From: UBA7332 sp051648105
GTDB taxonomy: Bacteria; Bacteroidota; Bacteroidia; Bacteroidales; UBA7332
Reading direction: 5' to 3'
Length of the DNA stretch: 35,504 bases
Assembly: GCA_051648105.1 (NCBI GenBank)
Contig: JBOFEN010000069.1
Coordinates: 1-35,504, forward strand
In this document: piece after piece, positions 32,622 to 35,504 of the stretch
How the letters are laid out: each line of letters starts with the position of its first letter
Numbering within the stretch: position 1 is the first letter of the stretch
Made by a program: the position numbers and the translations under genes
Notes under the pieces: generated by a model
What the model was told of the DNA's origin: nothing
Databases searched by the model: none
Seen by the model: only the letters and a program-made list of their open reading frames with translations

Positions 32622-34076
32622 TTAAAGGTTCTTCTTGATTCTAGCTTGAACCTCCCAAGTACGAATTCTATCCTTGTATAGGTTATGGCTATTCATTTTT
32701 ACGATATCCAATGAAGCATCTGAATTGTCATCCCAACGACGACAGTTATAAACAACATCGTACACACGACCTATTTGGTAGTTACGCGAGAAGTATAAAC
32801 CTAATGCATAATCCTCACCATAACTAGTATTCGGCACTTTAATATCTCTCAACAGTGGAGTATAAAATGCTCTTGGTGCGCCAAGTCCGTTGATACGTAG
32901 TGCATTGTTTCGTCCATTCTCTGGAGTCCACTCTCTATGATCAATAATTCCTGGAGCAATCATCTCCATATCAAAATTAGTCATCATATATGTACCTACT
33001 ACCATCGCACAGTTCTGATCATAGAATGCATCAACCATCTTCTGAAGAGTATTCTCGTCTGAGTAAACATCATCACTATCTAGTTGAACGGCAAACTTAC
33101 CACACTTATCTGAGTGAACGCCATAATTCCAACAACCTCCAATGCCCAAGTCACTACGAGAAGGTGTGATATGTATTAATCTTTCATCTGAAGCATATTT
33201 CTTAATGGCCTCTGAGGTTCCATCTGTTGAGTAATTATCAACAATGATAAGATTAAACTTAAAGTTTGTCTTCTGGCTCAATACAGATTTGATTGCATCC
33301 TCAATAGTCTTAACGCGATTACGTACAGGGATAATAACTGAAGCCTCATACTCAAAATCTATCGCATTAAAAGATACACTTTCAAATTTTGGCTCAAGAT
33401 AAGCTCCGATAGCTTTCAAGTGCTCACTACAAGCTCTCTCCATCTCAATCTGAACACCTCTATTCTTTGGGTCTACATAATCAAAGATCTTTTCACCCGA
33501 CTTTCTTGTATCCTGCTCCACTTCTGTATATAGATATTCATTGATATGAACAAGATCACTGTTTTGTGAAACTCTTAATCTCAAATCGTACATACCAGCA
33601 AAATCATAACTCTCATTCATTGAAGAAACTGCACTCTTCAAGTCAGTAGTATTATAAATCAGTAATGATCCAAAATTGAAATCATCACGTAAGCTACCCT
33701 CCTGATAATCGATAACAGGAGCATGAGATCTAATTCCATCAACCACTTGATAGTAGTCTGAATATATCATACCTGCTGAAGAGTCATCTGCTAGATTAAG
33801 CATACGCTCCAATGCAAAGTAACCTAACTCCAATGTTGTGTATTTAGTGTAAATTAAAGTGTAGTCAGCATCTGATTTAGCAGCAATAGACGAAACCGTA
33901 GAGCTAGAGTTTAATCTATCTACACGTATAACATCACAACCATCGAGATTCAACTCAACGCCATCAACAACTAGAAGAAAAATCTTATTTACCAATTTCG
34001 AGGCTTTTAATGCCTCAACAGTAGAACTTACTTGGTTTGCATCTGATGCAGGAATAAAACAGTCCAATCTTTTCAT
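32622..34076 (-). CDS. GT2-family glycosyltransferase with degenerate N-terminal GT-A-like half
   Basis: A 484-residue protein with no signal peptide or clear membrane helix. Residues about 242-450 are a standard GT2 (GT-A) domain: EASVIIPVRNRVKTIEDAI (244-262), IIVDNYSTDGT (277-287), the metal-binding QLDSDDVY (331-338) and YGEDYALGLYFS (419-430). The first 200 residues seem to be a worn second GT-A unit: FIPASDANQVSSTVEALK, FLLVVDGVEL and AGMIYSDYYQ, the last in place of the DxD; this half lacks the usual donor-binding set. It is the first gene of the run, 10 nt ahead of DUF4922. A role in making a glycan, rather than degrading one, sits oddly with the rest of the locus, unless this front part (GT, DUF4922, SpoIID) belongs to a cell-surface synthesis or remodelling function. 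Confidence 0.84.
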   Translation of the reverse strand: MKRLDCFIPASDANQVSSTVEALKASKLVNKIFLLVVDGVELNLDGCDVIRVDRLNSSSTVSSIAAKSDADYTLIYTKYTTLELGYFALERMLNLADDSSAGMIYSDYYQVVDGIRSHAPVIDYQEGSLRDDFNFGSLLIYNTTDLKSAVSSMNESYDFAGMYDLRLRVSQNSDLVHINEYLYTEVEQDTRKSGEKIFDYVDPKNRGVQIEMERACSEHLKAIGAYLEPKFESVSFNAIDFEYEASVIIPVRNRVKTIEDAIKSVLSQKTNFKFNLIIVDNYSTDGTSEAIKKYASDERLIHITPSRSDLGIGGCWNYGVHSDKCGKFAVQLDSDDVYSDENTLQKMVDAFYDQNCAMVVGTYMMTNFDMEMIAPGIIDHREWTPENGRNNALRINGLGAPRAFYTPLLRDIKVPNTSYGEDYALGLYFSRNYQIGRVYDVVYNCRRWDDNSDASLDIVKMNSHNLYKDRIRTWEVQARIKKNL

Positions 34077-34165
34077 AGTCTTATATATTAGTCGTATTTA
34101 CTATTTAAGGTATTATATAGGCCAATGCTATAATGCATTATCCTAATATCAATTTTTATATTTCA

Positions 34166-34173
34166 CAAATATA
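34166..34173 (-). promoter_or_regulatory. Probable operon promoter, -7 box TATATTTG
   Basis: The minus strand of 34166-34173 reads TATATTTG, a full match to the Bacteroidota -7 consensus, about 90 nt before the glycosyltransferase start. No good TTTG -33 box is seen at the expected spacing, so the call rests on the -7 box, its place upstream of the first gene, and identity with the box before susC. Confidence 0.4.
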
Positions 34174-34581
34174 TAGAAGTAATAGATCTATACTATATAT
34201 TATCAATAAGATATGAATAGAACGGGGGTAAAATAAAGCTTAATTCACAATTGATTACACATTGGTGGTTAATATAAGTGTACAATATCAAACCAAATAC
34301 AACAAAAATACTATTTATTCTAACACCAAAAGATATATCGTAGTAAATACGAATTCATAATACATATTAATTAACACTTAAGGAGAAATAAAGAGTTCTA
34401 TCCTAGGATAAACATAATTAGAACAGTTGCATATCTTAATACAAGAACGAATACAAAACTAGAGGCAATACTTATTTATTGGCTATATAAAATCTAGTGA
34501 TTATAATAAAAACTCAAAAGGATAAATATTTATCGTATGCAATCGTTTAGATTAGGGGAAAGCTAGTAAATCAAGCGTCTG

Positions 34582-34654
34582 ATTTAACAAATCACTATTA
34601 ACGAAACAGCAAAATCATCTCACAGAGTCTTAGTTTTGGCATTTTCTATCTACA
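34582..34654 (+). repeat. 73-bp direct repeat, copy A
   Basis: Begins ATTTAACAAATCACTATTAA and ends TTTTCTATCTACA. It aligns without gaps to 35273-35345, with 6 mismatches by eye (67 of 73 identical). The two copies are 691 bp apart (start to start) in the same orientation. The last eight bases are the TATCTACA octamer found repeatedly at the right end. Confidence 0.85.
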
Positions 34655-35104
34655 TACTTGAATTTTATATTAATAAAGAGGGGAATTTTATATATTCTGA
34701 CAACCTAAAAAAGCATTCACTAATTCATCCTCAATGCTTATGCAAACTACAGATATAGCAAACGTTAATCTGGATACATGTAGATAGAAAAAAAGAGTTT
34801 TTTTCTCACAGAGTTTGAAATTTGATGGTGCTGTCGAGATTTTACAAAATGGTTTATCGGTCCGCTTTACTCTCTGCTTTAAGCATTACATCATAAACCT
34901 ACATCTTAGAGATCAACAAGAGAATCCTTGGTAAGACTTCGCTGTTTAGATATAATAAAATGAGTCTGCTGTTGAGGCCACTTAGTTACTGTTGATCACC
35001 TCAGATGACGAGTTCAATTATGAATTTAATAGATAGCTTAGTGTTAACTAAGCCCTTAGGAGTAAAGAACCGTGAACAAAAAGTCTGTGAGTTTAGGGGG
35101 ATAA

Positions 35105-35136
35105 CTCTTTGACTTCACACCCAAATCTCTTTGACT
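35105..35136 (+). repeat. Short direct repeat CTCTTTGACT, two copies
   Basis: CTCTTTGACT occurs at 35105-35114 and again at 35127-35136, 22 bp apart (about two helical turns). It may be a paired protein-binding site or a chance event in biased sequence. Confidence 0.4.
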
Positions 35137-35272
35137 TTCTACCCCTAACTCAATGTGAAATTAGGCAGTACCTAACTAGTAGTTAGCCTCAGCCTAACCA
35201 GCCAAAAGCCTTAGGGTAAATAACAATTAGGCAGTGGCTAAATATCTACTCAGAAGTTAATAACCAAAACCT

Positions 35273-35345
35273 ATTTAACAAATCACTATTAACGAAACAG
35301 TAAAATAACCTCACAGAGTCTTTGTTTTGACGTTTTCTATCTACA
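35273..35345 (+). repeat. 73-bp direct repeat, copy B
   Basis: Second copy of the 34582-34654 repeat. Differences are single-base only, with the first 28 bp and the last 12 bp identical. It leads straight into the TATCTACA array. Confidence 0.85.
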
Positions 35346-35441
35346 CTATCTACACCGACAGTGACTATCAACCTGTTAGGGGTGTAGATAGGGGTGTAGA
35401 TAGGGGTGTAGATAAGGTGGTGATAGATTTCTATCTACACC
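35338..35441. repeat. TATCTACA/TGTAGATA array with three tandem GGGGTGTAGATA units
   Basis: Three perfect 12-bp units GGGGTGTAGATA lie at 35379-35390, 35391-35402 and 35403-35414. They are flanked by TATCTACACC in inverted orientation at 35347-35356 and 35432-35441, with a further TATCTACA at 35338-35345. Six octamer copies therefore fall within about 100 bp, able to pair as stem-loops. The pattern recalls protein-binding iterons or a regulatory array; no gene nearby in the window explains it. Confidence 0.8.
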
Positions 35442-35504
35442 AATGGATTTTATCTTAAAAACAGTCTAATATTTGGATTCTTTCTATCAAAAAAAGCATC
35501 TACT

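Larger units (their letters stand above)
34077..35504. other. 1.4-kb AT-rich intergenic region without a convincing gene
   Basis: I see no coding frame with a sensible start, length and codon pattern on either strand, and no tRNA or rRNA. The stretch nearest the operon (34077-34580) is very AT-rich and holds the -7 box described separately. From 34582 rightward there are repeats: a pair of 73-bp copies, an A/T-only 9-bp hairpin (34786-34806), a 7-bp stem-loop (GCTTAGT, loop GTTA, ACTAAGC; 35036-35053), a TTAGG/CCTAA-rich zone and a TATCTACA array. A degraded mobile element or the end of a neighbouring transcription unit are possible sources. Confidence 0.6.

Noticed and set aside
34786..34806. 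A/T-only hairpin AGAAAAAAA/TTTTTTTCT
   Set aside because: No GC pairs in the core, so low stability; not called a terminator although it ends in a T-run on the plus strand.
35338..35441. CRISPR-like array at the right end
   Set aside because: The units are 12 bp in direct contact without unique spacers, and no cas genes are in the window.
35336..35460. Short open plus-strand frame across the tandem repeat (repeating Gly-Val-Asp-Arg)
   Set aside because: There is no start codon after the upstream stop at 35306, and the frame ends within about 50 codons; it reflects the 12-bp period, not a gene.

Overview
The window looks like a chromosomal stretch from a member of the Bacteroidales (phylum Bacteroidota). 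The evidence is a SusC/SusD pair with satellite lipoproteins, several secreted proteins ending in type IX secretion (T9SS) sorting tails, AT-rich DNA, few recognisable Shine-Dalgarno sites and TAnnTTTG-type promoter boxes. T9SS in this order points to a Porphyromonas/Tannerella/Paludibacter-like lineage more than to Bacteroides proper; I cannot name the species. All 21 genes lie on the minus strand and are closely spaced, so transcription runs from right (about 34.1 kb) to left.

Layout in transcription order. (1) 34.1-28.9 kb: a two-module glycosyltransferase, a GalT/Ap4A-phosphorylase-like DUF4922 protein, a SpoIID-like protein without signal peptide, and an AmpG-like permease. (2) 28.9-21.8 kb: a NamZ-type exo-N-acetylmuramidase (DUF1343), an FAD/Fe-S D-lactate dehydrogenase-like protein, then a murT-murK-murQ trio (membrane protein, MurNAc/GlcNAc kinase, MurNAc-6-phosphate etherase). 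(3) 21.7-14.4 kb: SusC, SusD and two lipoproteins. (4) 14.3-4.3 kb: GHL10 (DigH/YngK-like) glycosidase, a beta-propeller-like secreted protein, a NAGPA-type phosphodiester glycosidase, a small PD40-type propeller, and a zinc N-acetylmuramoyl-L-alanine amidase; four of these five carry T9SS tails. (5) 4.3-0 kb: a second NamZ, a sodium:solute symporter and a GH20 beta-N-acetylhexosaminidase cut by the window edge.

Read together, this is best explained as a peptidoglycan glycan-strand utilisation locus built like a polysaccharide utilisation locus. Secreted amidase would strip stem peptides, GHL10 would cut the denuded glycan, SusCD would import the oligosaccharides, periplasmic NamZ and GH20 would take off MurNAc and GlcNAc alternately, AmpG/MurT/SSS would carry products into the cytoplasm, MurK would phosphorylate MurNAc, MurQ would split MurNAc-6-P into GlcNAc-6-P and D-lactate, and the D-lactate dehydrogenase would burn the lactate. 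Individual steps rest on family knowledge; assembly into one pathway and the choice of substrate are inference.

The right end (34077-35504) has no convincing gene. It holds a likely promoter for the operon, a pair of 73-bp direct repeats, three tandem GGGGTGTAGATA units surrounded by copies of the TATCTACA octamer in both orientations, and a cluster of TTAGG/CCTAA pentamers. No tRNA, rRNA, CRISPR, IS element or regulator gene was seen.
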